A stretch of DNA of 64,000 bases from Podaxis mareebaensis (taxonomy: Eukaryota > Basidiomycota > Agaricomycetes > Agaricales > Agaricaceae). The DNA lies in assembly GCA_018524725.1 (NCBI GenBank), contig JAEUWP010000370.1, positions 1-64,000 of the forward strand. Direction: 5' to 3'. Shown here one piece after another: positions 23,282 to 35,023 of the stretch (its first letter is position 1; each line of letters starts with the position of its first letter). The notes below the pieces were generated by a model, which worked only from the letters and a program-made list of their open reading frames with translations, made no database searches and was not told the DNA's origin. A program made the translations under genes and the position numbers.

Positions 23282-25247
23282 TTATCTTGTATAAGGTGGT
23301 AAGCGACGTATACAACGCGGCTTTGGAAGACCATCGACTTTGGGAGGCCAGCGCTCTGGAGGAGCGGGCGGGTCAAAAAGCAAAAATGGCCAGGTTGGCA
23401 AATAGCACATTTCCTGTAGGAACAATAAAGTAAGTGCTTGCTAAGGGCGGGTCATGGGAAATACTACCGACCTCAAACCCACAGGCAGGGCGGCATGTCG
23501 TCCAAACATCCCAAGCGAGCCACTCCATAAGCCCCGAGACATCTCTTCTCCATCTCCTCACCACTTCACGTAGGCCGTCGGAGGCGCGTTCGGATGGTCT
23601 GAATCCATCTGAATCGAGAATAGACCCTTCAGCCCAGACTCGTACAAGCACTCGGCAAATTTCTTTTGTCGTGTCTTGTATTGAGCGTAGGATCAACTGC
23701 TCCGATGGTGTCAACTGCGAGCGGAATACTATCTCGATGGACGCTGTGTGTGCAGTCGAACATTCTTTGAACACTAGTTTAGCCCAGGACAAATTGTATC
23801 CATCGCGATTGGGAGGAGGAACAGCTGTATGGATGATATATGGTGTCAGCATTGCAGCAGCATAGCCGTGAGCTTCAACTGCAATCGCAGTATAGTTCTG
23901 TCCTTCCTCTTGTGGGACTCCCGTCAAGTTCCCTTGGAGGACATATTGCAGCAGCTCCAACCTCTGCCCATAGCGGCTCATAATCACCTTCACGATCGCC
24001 TTCCAATCCACACCACTCCCAGCATTCCTTCGCCCTCTTGGACTGAAGACTTCATCCAACCTGGTATGCATCCTTTGTACGTCTTCTTTGGAAATTCCAG
24101 TGAGGCGGTGCTCCCAACGCGGCTTTCCGAATCGTCCAGGAACAAGGCTCGGGAATAAGTCAGTGTCGTAGAATGATATAAGACGCGTGAGATCGAGTTG
24201 GATACGAGGATCGCCCGGGTAGTGGCGTTGCCAAGAACCAGATTCAACGACGAGGAAATCTTTGTGGATATCTGGCTCGACATGCCGTGGGGTTTTGGGA
24301 GGAGGGGAAAAAGGAGACACTCTTTGAAGCGATGATAAAGGGGGCTGACCATGTGTGGCAGGGAACCTTAAGCGAGACGCGTCGGAAAGCGGAAGGGGTG
24401 GTGGAGGCGCTTCTATTTGCTCTGTGGCTACGAGATTGAGGAATGCGACAACTCGTGTCCCTTTGCTAAAGTCGCAGAGCATGATTTCACTACAGGGAAG
24501 ACGAGGTGAGTGGTGACATCCGAATATCTCTCTCCGAGACACTCACAAATTCATCTCCATCCTATCCGTCAAGTCGCAATGTGAGTATTGTGGATTAGCA
24601 AAGCTCAATCCCTGCGTACATACCTCACAAATCCGTCCACGTCCCTCCCTGCACCCCACTCACAAAGCTCCTTGATTCTCCGCCGCTCCTCAGGCCTATA
24701 CTCCGGTTTCAGCTCGCCCCAAATAACAATATCCTGGCTATCCATGGTCCCTGTATCCATCTTCGCGGCACTGCTCCCGTCAAAATACAGCACGTTCAAC
24801 TCTCGTGTCGCCATCAGAGTCAACTGCCAACATCCTGTTGTTTTGTTTCCGACACAGAACAAGTTGGCATGCTCGGGGTCGGTGGCGACCCAATTCGGTA
24901 GGGATGGTATTTCGTGTTCCCATGTACCATGGTACAGAAGTGTGCCAGGTGGAACCGTTCCTGGGACGAGTGTGTGGCCTGTCTATGGTTGACTGAACTG
25001 TAGGAGGGAAGGGGGTTTTGAAGAACATACCATTGCGATATAACGTGTTGGGCCAGTGCTGCAGAAGTGATCCCACGGACAAGAAAACCAGATGTCCCGT
25101 CGCGTTCACCGAAGGCGGCCGTTCAAGATCCCACAAGATATCCGGCTCCGTCGACGGTGGTACATTTGCTGCAAGTAGGGGTATCTGGGCACCAAATGCT
25201 GCACCCACGAGCACTAGCAGTAGCAACAGCGGGGGAGTGATAAGCAT
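23282..25247 (-). CDS. Signal-peptide protein of an Agaricomycete family of unknown function, copy A, 578 aa, intact
   Basis: Five exons: 25247-25031, 24978-24624, a 15-nt micro-exon 24547-24561, 24489-23472 and 23413-23282. Lengths sum to 1737 nt and the joined frame is open. Residues 1-19 form a hydrophobic signal peptide ending GAAFGA. A conserved block follows: NTLYRNGHTLVPGTVPPGTL, LYHGT (about 87-91), WVATDPEHA (about 102-110), GCWQLT, TRELNVLYFDGSSAAK, GTMDSQDI and IKELCEWGAG. The centre has LDEVFSPRGRRNAGSGVDWK and the C-terminus CYLPTWPF (538-545). I recognise the family from other mushroom genomes but know no function. The YHGT plus WxAxDPEHA pattern loosely recalls ADP-ribosyltransferase-like folds, which is inference. 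A paralogue (copy B) lies in tandem upstream. Confidence 0.85.
24547..24561 (-). other. 15-nt micro-exon of copy A
   Basis: GATGGAGATGAATTT lies between a TAG acceptor (24562-24564) and a GTGAGT donor (24541-24546) and restores the frame between its neighbours, giving VRMEMNFEIM. The same exon with one base changed is present in copy B at 27811-27825. Confidence 0.8.
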
Positions 25248-26531
25248 CAGGTGGGATGGCGACAGAAAGGATTTGATGCATGTTGTTCTGGTTATATTAT
25301 CTCGGAATTGCAGAGTCGGGCATTTGGCGGGAGCACTGCCGATGTGTTCTTCAGAAAGGTAATAGCCATGATGCCATCAAATGGCAGTCGTCACACGTCG
25401 GACGCGCAGGAACGTGATATGTTCGGCTAAGTTCCCGATGGACGGATCAAAGATACGAACACTTCATGAGCATTCAAGATATTGAGGAGCTCCTTCTTTT
25501 CATCTATGTTATTTTCGAGAGTCATGGGTGCAGAAGATAGAACGGCTATGCAGGACGGGGGGTAGACGAGACGTTTTGCTAATGGTGGGAAGCGTCATTC
25601 AGGGTCTGTGATTTGTCCTGGTGTGAAAACTACTGCGTAGAATACTTTTTGCATACAACGGCCGTCGATCGATGCAGTATGACTTGGGTAGTTGTAAACG
25701 CACGTCCTAACAGAAGGCTGTCTTCATAGTCTCTGTGTGTTCAGGCTAAGATTCAAGTTGTGCGTTGGTTAAACACCACGAATGTGTGACTAAGATAGCA
25801 GAGATCGACAAGAATTGGAACAGCTGAACACTCAAGGTATAACGAGAGCATCTGCGCAACATATCTATCCGCCACTACTACGGAAAAGGACATCGCAGAA
25901 GGGGGGGTAGATAGGACTTCATTTGTGGAAGTGCAACACACACTCGCTTGTGGCCGCGAACTTGCGAGCCTCCATGGACTTAAACCAAACCAGTTACTTC
26001 GTAAAATTTCGCAAATTAAACACTGTACTCAAAGTCATCTTGGAATTAATCTGTGTATCATATGGTGACTTTCCTCAACATTCGACAGAAGCTAACGCGG
26101 AATGCAGTCACTATTCCTGCTCGCTTAGTAATATTCGGATCTATTTCGCTCAGTAGAATAACATTATTTAATTCTGTCTATAGAATATTTCGCTGAAACG
26201 TTTTAAAATAGATTGCTGCCTCGAGAGTGTGCCAATGCAGGTGCCATATACGTTCAGAGTCCGTACAGTGGCTGACTTCGGAGCCAGTACGTTTTCAGTC
26301 GTCCTCTGACACGTTCACTACGTACAGCGTGACTTCCAGAGCCTTGCCCTACCCCAGACCAGACAGTTGACTTCTGCAATGTAGACTCATTCTCGGCATA
26401 CATGGAAGCGACGAACTCTATGGACGTTTAATCCGCTCAAAATCTGTGTCATTTTGAAAAACTGGCTATGTAGTACAAGTCGGGTAGACATGAACCTCGG
26501 GAAGAAACCTCGGGAAGAAGACTGCTGGCAG
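25248..26531. other. Spacer between duplicated genes
   Basis: The first 0.4 kb belongs to duplicated unit A and the last part to unit B. The central 0.8 kb is single-copy and shows no gene. Confidence 0.6.
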
Positions 26532-28880
26532 TTATCTTGTGTAAGGTGGCAATCGACGTATACAATGTGGCTTCGGAAGCTCGACAATTTTAGGAGGCCA
26601 TCGAGGAGAGGGATCAAATGCTGGGGATGTCACCGAGTCCTCGAAGAAAAATGGCCAGGTTGGCAAATAGCACATTTCCTATAGGGGCATCAAAATAAGT
26701 ACTAGTTGAGGGCGAGCCATATGAAATACTACCAACTTCAAATCCACAGGCAGGGCGACATGTTGTCCAGACATCCCAAGCGAGCCACTTCATCAGTCCC
26801 GAGACATCTTCTTCCCATCTCCTCACCATTTCAGGTAGGCTACCGGAGGTGTACTCAGGTGAACTGAATCCGTCCAACTCCAGAACAGAACCCTCGGCCC
26901 AGACGCGTACAAGCACTCGGCAAATTTCTTTTGTCGTATCTTGTATCGAACGTAGGATTAACCACTCTGATTGTGTCAACTGGGAGTGGAATACCATCTC
27001 GATGGACGCCGTATGTGCAGTCGAGCATTCTTTGAATACGGGTTTGGCCCAAGATAGATCGTATCCATCATCATGGGGAGGAGGGACAGCGGTATGAATG
27101 ATATACGGTGCAAGCATTGCAGCAACATAGTTGTGTGCTTCAACGGCAATCGCGGTATAGTTCCGTCCTTCCTCCCGTATGGCTTCTGTCAAGTTCCCTT
27201 GAAGGATATACTGCAGCAGCTCCAGCCTCTGCCCGTAACGGTTCATAATCACCTTCACGATCGCCTTCCAATCCACACCACTCCCAGCATTCCTTCGTCC
27301 TCTTGGACTGAAGACCTCATCCAACCTGGTATGCATCCTTTGTACATCGTCTTTCGAAATTCCCATGAGGCGGTGTTCCCATCGCGGTTTCCTAAATCGT
27401 CCAGCAGCAAGACTCGGGAATAAGTCAGTGTCGTAGAAGGATATAAGACGGGTGAGGTCGAGTTGGATGCGAGGATCGCCCGGGTAATGGCTTTGCCAGG
27501 ATCCAGATTCAATGACGAGGAAGTTTTTGTGAGGGTCCAGCTGGATATATCCCAGGCGTTTAGGAAGAGGAAGGGGAGGTGTTATTGGGGATGATGGCGA
27601 GTGCGATGGGTCTTCCGTGGCAGCGTAATATGGTCGATGCGTATCTGAAAGCGGGAGAGATTGTTGCTCAAGTATCTCTATCGGATCTTTAGCTGCGAGG
27701 TTGAGGGATGACACGATTCGTATTCCCTTGCTAAAGTCGCAGAGCATAATTTCACTGTGAGTGCAACAGGTGAGTGGTAATGTCCTAAAACCCTTACTCG
27801 GACAACTTACAAATCCATCTCCATCCTATCCATGGGGTCACGATGTGAGGGAAGCAGCTCACCAAATTCAAACGCACTCATACGCACCTCACAAACCCAT
27901 CCACGCCCTTCCCAGCCCCCCACTCACACAACTTCTTGATTCTCTCCTCTTCCGCAAACACGTTCTCTGGCTTTAACTCACCCCAAATCATAATATCCTG
28001 ACTATCCATAGTCCCAGCATTCATTTTCGCAGCGCTGCTCCCATCAAAATACAACACATTCAACTCTCGCGTCGCCATAAAAGTCAGCTGCCAACATCCT
28101 CTCGCCTTGCTTCCGAGACAGAAAATGTTGGCATGTTCGGGATCGGTGGCGACCCAGTCCAGTAAACTCGGTATTTCAGGCGTCCACGCACCGTGGTAGA
28201 GGAGACTGCCAGGCGGGACTGTTCCTGGGACGAGAGTGTGCCCTGTTTACAGTCAATTGGGCGATGGGCGAAGAAGGGATTTTGAAGCACGTACCGTTAC
28301 GATATAACGTGTTGGGCCAGTGCTGTAGAAGTGATCCCACGGACAAGAAAACTAGGTGTCCTGTTGCGTTCACCGAAGGAGGTTGATCAAGATCCCATGC
28401 AATATCAGGCTTTGCAGAGGGCGACACATTTTCTGGACGTAGGGGTATCTGGGCACCAAATGCCGTGCTAGCGAGTGCTGCCAGTGGTAACAACAGGGTA
28501 GCAATAGCCATTGACGTGGATAGCGATAGAAAGGATTTTGTGTATGCCGTTCTGGTTACGCCATATTGGAATCACTGATTCGGGGCGTTCCAGGGCGTCC
28601 GATGGGGACTGCGGATCTGTCTTTGAGAAAGGCGGGCATCGAATGACAGTCGTCTGACAAAAGAGTGATGCACTTCGAAGGAACACCCGATGGACGGATC
28701 AAGGGTGTAGTCCTCATGAGCATTGAAGGATCCGTCCACGCTCACTCAGGTTACTTTCAGGAGTAGTGGGCGCAGAAAATAGAACGGCTGAGTGGGAGAA
28801 CGAGCGGATGAATGTTTTGCCGATGGTAGAAGCCTAATTTGGGCCAGCCTGTGTTTTGTTCCTGGTGTAGGACATTTCAC
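26445..28880. repeat. Segmental duplication, unit B
   Basis: Direct-orientation paralogue of 23190-25640. Coding exons match closely. The flanks are more diverged but still alignable by eye. Confidence 0.8.
26532..28511 (-). pseudogene. Copy B of the signal-peptide family, disrupted by a 1-bp deletion
   Basis: The exon plan is the same as copy A: 28511-28295, 28241-27888, micro-exon 27811-27825, 27754-26737 and 26678-26532. Exons 1, 3, 4 and 5 are open and strongly similar, including the signal peptide, the NTLYRNG motif and CYLPTWPF. In exon 2, after HTLVPGTVPPGSL, the frame needed for YHGAWTPEIPSLLDWVATDP is one base short near 28200 (a CTCTCT tract). As written the frame ends after about 40 more codons, at ...REDVGS. 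Restoring it would need one extra base or an unusual splice. It is therefore either a young pseudogene or a sequencing slip. The remaining frame shows no other damage, which favours recent loss or error. Confidence 0.75.
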
Positions 28881-29648
28881 CACATTCCTTTCACATAACA
28901 TGGCGGTTGGTGTATATAGTACAGCTAGGGGATCGACAGGGAGTCTGCAGAGAGTAAGGAACTTACGAAACAGCAGAATGAGGTCTTTGGACCAGCATCA
29001 CAGTTACGGCGGCACCCGAAGTTCGTCTCCTACCACCACGTTTGTCCGCTGTGGCTACTGCTAGCACTGACACTTTCGCCCCACCCACCGCGCTCTGAGA
29101 TACCTGCTCCGTGCCTGCGCAGCCTCCGTGGCTTTACAGTACTGGTAGGACATGGGTGGTCCTGCCCGCCCTACGCGGCTTCCCCTTGGCCCCCTGGGAT
29201 CCATGCTAACAGGCAGGAAAGCCCACTCGGGCTTTCGCCCACCTCTCACCTCTCACCTAGCCGCCTATTGCAGCATCGCACCTGTACTATCTAGTGGAAA
29301 TTCCATTTCATTGCGCTGTGCGCCGTACAGCACAGCATAAGGCAAAGACACAGAGACTCTGCCATCTTCTCACAAGGAGAATCAAGACGTAGACCGAGGG
29401 TGGTCCTATTCCTTATCCACGGACGACTTCGACTTCAACTCATATTTACTCTATTTTTGAATCTACTCCCATGAACTGGTGATCATGGGGCTCGGACCCA
29501 TGCTCCCTCCGCTTTGGCTTATCCGATAGATAACCTAGAAGACCTTGGTTAATCTCCACACTAGGACATTTTCAAGTTCCAGAACGCGAAAGCGCTTAGT
29601 TTGGGATCACCTGAGCTTTTCTCATTTTCTACATTATCTTCGCATATT
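28512..29648. other. Intergenic, nothing recognised
   Basis: This is the upstream region of copy B, its first 0.37 kb part of the duplication, and the 5' flank of the next gene. No tRNA-like or coding structure was found. Confidence 0.55.
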
Positions 29649-32010
29649 ATGGGTGGTTCCGAAGACATTAAGAAATCGTTGGAGGAGGTCAAGGCTGACC
29701 TCGTCAAACAACTGACGGACAATGCCAGCAACCTCCTCAGGCATGCATGACGTTCATCCCGTTTTGCATTTGTGCCCGAACTAATGTCCCGCCGGGCCTT
29801 AGGACTTTCGCATCACGGATGACACGACCAACCTCGAAATCCTGCTCAACAGGATTGCGACTAACCGCTTCAAACAGACCTACAAATATGACTATACTAA
29901 CGACTCAGCAAAAACCAAGCCTCCGAACAACCTTGGCGACATGAGAATCGCCGCAAAGATTTGCGGTAGGATCTCGCCGATTGGCAATCCAGGTCGTCGG
30001 GTACCTGAAGGCCGGTGTCTTCAGGTAGCTTTCAGTTCCGAGATCAGGAAATTTCTGGTTAACACGTACTATTCCCAACAGCAAACTTGACCTGCCCAAG
30101 TGGATGGGACGTACGTCCTCCGTTGCTCGCATTCTCTTCCCGATGCTGACCGGTGCTGTTCGTTGTTGCTCAACAGAACCTGCTGTGAATTATTTCTCTA
30201 ACGTTGCAAATATTATTCGCATCACGCAACACCGAGAAGTAATGGAAATACAATGAGTACAAAAGGACCTACGATGCCGGGGTGGAAGACCAGGACACCT
30301 TCAAGTGCAACTCTGTCACGGTGTATTGCTTCGGCACTCTCGTGGAGGATGATACTCAGGCCCGACTCGCCGTCATCTACTACTGTGGTGTAAGTCATTG
30401 AACAACCCATATCTCGCCATTCTCCTGAGACCTCTTCCAGGTCCACTACAAGACGGCTTCTGAGAATAAGGTCACCCAGAACGAGGTTCGAGCTAATGCA
30501 TACAAGGGCGCGGCCAATCTAGTCGTAGGTTTCCTGGGTACAAAGCAACGTGCACGAGCTAACCTGGGTTAATCAGGGCAGTAACGGCCCCAACCTACCA
30601 TGGACGAGATTCTCAAAAACATCCTTGACGGCTATGCTAAGGGCACATTCCAGTCAGAATTCGGCCTCGACTATGGAAATGTTCCTCCCGGCTCCTATCG
30701 TGCACGAGGCGTCAATAGCGCGCTTATCATGCAGAACACTTCGTTGTGCTACATCCCAGATACCAAGATCGACGACCTGGAGAGCTACGCCGAGCGCCAA
30801 GTCTTGGGGTACTTTGTGCACTTGCGCCGATGTCTTTTCGCCGATGTGCTTTCTTTATAGCAGTATCGCCATTCCGTTGCAGTCTGCCAAGAGTTAGTCC
30901 CGTCTTCTCTGATGCTGTAACTCTCTCATACACAAGTCGTGAATAGACATGGCAATGAGGGATACGTTCGACCAATTAGAAGTCGCTTCTGAACAATGCC
31001 CTGACCGAGTCTTGGAGTATCACTCGTCTTTGCAAGGCTTACATCCCTACTGGCCCTACGAACAACCCTATCCGACAAACCAGTGTCATCATGTCCTGGT
31101 ACGACTACAAGATGACGAACACCCAAGTCAGCATCTCTGTCACATACATCTACATGACGATGGTGCATATCGATCACGTTCCGCCTATCTTATATTCTAT
31201 CTTCGCCAAAGATGTTTTATGAACGCTAAAACGCCGGCCAAGAACTCGTGCGTGAAATGCTCAAGATTCTCGGTAACAACCTTCGCCGTCACGTATGGGG
31301 AGATAGCGGGACAGGCGACATCACTGATCACATCCAGCTCAAAGAGTTCATGCACAGTTATGCCACCCAGGAATTCAAGGGGTAATTCGACTTCGAGTAT
31401 AAGGACAAGAATTCGGGGTCTCCAGACAAGACATCTGAAGGCAGAGTCGATGGGTATAAGAAGTTGCTTCAGCCCAAGTCCTACCCTGTCACCCGGGAGG
31501 AAGTCGAGGCTTGGATGGATGCCGAAGCGTTCAAGTACGTTTACATTTGGCCGCATTTGCATTCAGTCATCTGAGCTTGCTTGTGCGTTGTAGGATAAAC
31601 GATAGGAGGTTCCCTGACTTTGCTATGGGTACGCATTCTTGTAATTCATCCCGTCCTTACAAGTTGACATTTCCGCGTACTTTATAACCACGGTGTATGA
31701 TGGTATCGTCGGCCGCATGATGCGTTATCGCAGCGAGACTCCCAAAGATAACAACTGGTACACCGCTGACTCCACTCGCGAATACTATGGTCCCACCCCT
31801 GCCTTGCGTGACATCTAACAATTTGCCTTCTACCTGTATGCTCTTGGTGATATGGCCCTCAGAAAACCCAGAAATGACGACAAGGTGTTCACTTGAAGAG
31901 GTTCTTCGTTTATTACCTGTGAGTGAGTTACTTTGTTCTCATACAGAACATGCGATTCTGATCTCCCGTAGGTCTTCAGCAGCTATGGCGACGACGGACT
32001 CTGGAAATAA
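29649..32010 (+). pseudogene. Decayed copy of an unrecognised Agaricomycete protein family
   Basis: The frame starts MGGSEDIKKSLEEVKADLVK, with a possible GC-AG first intron, then DFRITDDTTNLEILLNRIAT. A later block (GYAK...FGLDYGNVPPGSYRARGV, about 30.63-30.72 kb) and everything after it align with the intact gene at 33436-35023, for example NNPIRQTSVIMSWYDYK, GYKKLLQPKSYPVTREEVEA and QFAFYLYALGD. Relative to that gene it has in-frame stops at 31227-31229, 31383-31385 and 31816-31818, and frame shifts near 30240, 31000 and 31895. An extra N-terminal module (about 29.75-30.53 kb, with TFKCNSVTVYCFGTLVEDDT) is absent from the downstream copy. No function can be named. Confidence 0.7.
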
Positions 32011-33435
32011 AGGACACCATACGTAGCTGTGTTTAGCGGCATGTGGTCTTGTTAATTAATTATCTCTGGATTTATGCCATTTGCAATCGGCATGAATGTA
32101 TGGAATTTATCTGACCATACAAGTGTGACACTCTGAGAAATAGTATGATACTCTACGCGAGTAGAAATCAAGCGCAAGGGTATATTCCTAGAAGAAAGAC
32201 CTTGGGTTAGCCCGGCTTAGGGGGAGCACAAAGCTGACGAACACTTCGGCTAATGGGCACGTTCACGACGAATAGTCGACCCAGGAGAAATCAGGCTCGT
32301 GCTTGGTATCGCAGCACCATCATCTCTCATCTTGATTCTCCTTGTATTAAATACCACTAGGGGTGTAGATCTCTGTAGTCGAGTATAAAATATTCCAGCA
32401 CCAGTGATTGCGGAAGTCAAACGCCGACGGGCTTTGGAAGCGCCGCGCCGTCCGTTGCGCTAGCAGCTACATCCACTTCGTCTCCTCTCCATTCTCCTCA
32501 TTTTCCGCATCGCGCGAGAACTTTAGCTGCAACGATATTTTCAGCTATCTTTCGTGTTTCTTTTATATCCCTCTACTGGAAACTAACATCAGAGCAACGT
32601 TCCTTTCCAATAAAATCCTGCATGTTCATGTGGAAAATCAAGTAAGATACTTATCCAAAAATGAACATGATGGATGGTATAGATAGGGAGTATCGATGCC
32701 GATGATCGATCGATATACGGTCAGCCGTTCGCGAAGGAGCTTTGTACAGCCCCAGGGGCATTTTCATGCCCGGTATTGAAAAACCTCATGCTATGATAAA
32801 GTCCCAATGGGAATCTGTCCAAGGAATACAGGGGTTAGATCACTAAATGGAGTAGAGAACTAGCCTCGAGGCATCGAAAGAGGTACCGGGGAGAAACCAA
32901 CGCCGTGCAGGGTGCAGTCTTGGCCTTGGAATTCAGCCTGGGATTCCGCCATCGTTAGGAACATTTCTCGAAGAACCAAGTACATCGGCTAAGTACCCTG
33001 TGATAACCCGTGACCACCGACTTGCCTATCAGTTGACCCACTTAGGGTTAATTTGTGACACGGCATGAACGATGCGCTCGAGCAAAATGGAAAAGGTTTC
33101 ATGGGGAAGGATCTCACCATTTGTACGGGCAGTTGTGCACTACCCTCCTGGTCCTCCGAACGCAGAGAGAGTGCAGATACGCCCGGATCTTGAGACATAA
33201 AGATCCGGGAGGGTTGAAGAAAAGATTGGCAGGATGCATGGAAGGAGTTTCGGAATAATACCCAGACGGAGAGTATAGAAATCTTGTGGCGGAGAATTCG
33301 ATTGCTTTGCTACGTAACGGTCAAGTTCGCGAGAACAAGGCCCGTCCGTACCGTTATACATTCCATTGGCATTTAATCTGGCGTTGCGAGCGGTGGCCAT
33401 TTCCAATTAGTCTGTTCTTCACCTCCGCATACACC
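32011..33435. other. Intergenic, nothing recognised
   Basis: This lies between the decayed and intact paralogues. Only short frames occur. Confidence 0.55.
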
Positions 33436-35023
33436 ATGGGCGACTCCGAGCATCAAGAGATGATAAATGTTGCCTACGAGGCGGCAGCCAGCTTAACGGT
33501 TGGTCTTGGTTTGATCTGGCTCGTATTCCAGTTTCTGAACTCGCTAGTTAGGACAGTAGCGAGCCTAGTTCGGACTTAGAACTCAGGACTCTTCTCCAAA
33601 CCTATACTAGCAACGAGTTCGTCCCCGCATTCGGCTACAAATACGGAACTATCCCTCCCGACTCTCTTCGTGCCCTGGGTGTTGATGCTGCATTCGTCAC
33701 ACAAGCCACCTTTCTCAGTTACATACCGGATCACAGAATTGGCGAGGATCTCACGTTCTTCGCTCGGCAACTCTATCAGTATTTCTGCCCCTCCGTTACA
33801 GTCATCTTTTGCTAAACTTCATTTGCAGAGATCTCAATATTCCCATAGCATCCGTCGTTGGTAGGTTTATCAGCTTTTTAATATGTGTATCTGATAGTGA
33901 TGTCCCGATGTGTTAGATCAAGCGCAGAAAGATACGGTGGACAAGTTCCAAAGGATCATCGAAATCAACCCCGTTAGATCCTGGAAAAGCTATCCTGTTG
34001 ACAAGGTGTACTATTCCGAAGACCCAACAGTTAACCCTACTCGTCAAACTGGTCTCATTGTGGCATGGTACGACTCCAAGACGTCCTATACGGGTGAACC
34101 AATTTCGGTGACTTACATTTTCATTATGACGGTATGCACGACAGCAATTTACCATGTCTTTTGATCTTAATTCTCTACCTAATTTAGATGTTTTATGAGC
34201 TCGAAAGTCCAGAGAGTAGAGCCAGACGGGAGCTTCTCAAGACCCTCTGCAGCAAACTTCGATACATCCTTTATGAACGCGATACTGGAGAGGGCGATCC
34301 CGCCGAACTTCGTCGCCTTATGCTCGAAGCTGCAAAGCAGGGCTTAAAGAAGCGCTTTGGATTTGAATATGAAGGCGAAAACTCTACGCCTCCAGACGTG
34401 AGGGCAGGTGGTAGATGTAGGGCTTACGAAGCACTTTTCCAATCTCCATCCTGGCCCGTGACAGCTGAAGAGGTAGAACAGTGGATGGATGACAATGTTA
34501 TGTCGTACGTGAACCTCGAACTCAGTTGTTTAAGGGAGATCAGTTAAAGTGAGCTCCGACGTTGTAGGCGAAAGGACAGGACATTTCCAGATTTTGCTCA
34601 AGGTCTGTAAGCTCCGCTAGTAGCTGGAAGGTCCCTGACTATCCCATGTATAGATGCTATATACGCCAATATCCGCGACCACATCTTACGCTGCAGCAGT
34701 GAAGACCTTGGCCGCAACTCATGGTTCCAAGCCACGTTAAGGGATTTCTATTTGGACCCCGATGCTGCCCGCCACCGCGATATCCAGCAATTTGCCTGCT
34801 ATCTTTTTGCCCATGGTGATGTGAAAATTGACTTTTATGGGAAGACAGTTGAGTCCAAAGGGTTGTTTGTATTTTATCTTGGGGTGGGTTGGATTGCATC
34901 TCGAAGACTCCCGAGTTCTAGGCTCACTGATATACCCGCGTTTAGCTCTTTGCGTCTTACGATAAAGCAAATGCAACAACAAAAAGCGTTGCCTTCACTC
35001 TCGAGAGGATAGGAGTAGCCTAA
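33436..35023 (+). CDS. Unrecognised Agaricomycete protein, intact paralogue of the pseudogene at 29649
   Basis: The start is ATG at 33436 (MGDSEHQEMINVAYEAAASL). Exons were traced by homology to the decayed copy and by frame: LRTLLQTYTSNEFVPAFGYK with YGTIPPDSLRALGVDAAFV, DLNIPIASVV, QAQKDTVDKFQ, PTRQTGLIVAWYDSK with SVTYIFIM, GLKKRFGFEYEGENS, WPVTAEEVEQWMDD, RTFPDF, DIQQFACYLFAHGD and the last exon ASYDKANATTKSV ending at 35023. The beta-strand-like middle and helical ends suggest a globular, probably cytosolic protein. I cannot name a domain. The first intron is ambiguous: one reading keeps a hydrophobic stretch after residue 20, another removes it. No stop interrupts the model. Confidence 0.65.

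Larger units (their letters stand above)
23190..25640. repeat. Segmental duplication, unit A
   Basis: This unit and the one at 26445-28880 share the whole gene and both flanks. The left flank carries CATTTTGAAA...CTATGTAGT before the stop, and the right flank carries GAAAGGATTT, AGATAGAACGGCT and TTTGTCCTGGTGT or close variants. Limits were set by eye. Confidence 0.8.

Noticed and set aside
23434..24158. Plus-strand frames of 143 and 109 codons
   Set aside because: Antisense shadows of copy A exon 4; equivalent shadows appear opposite copy B.
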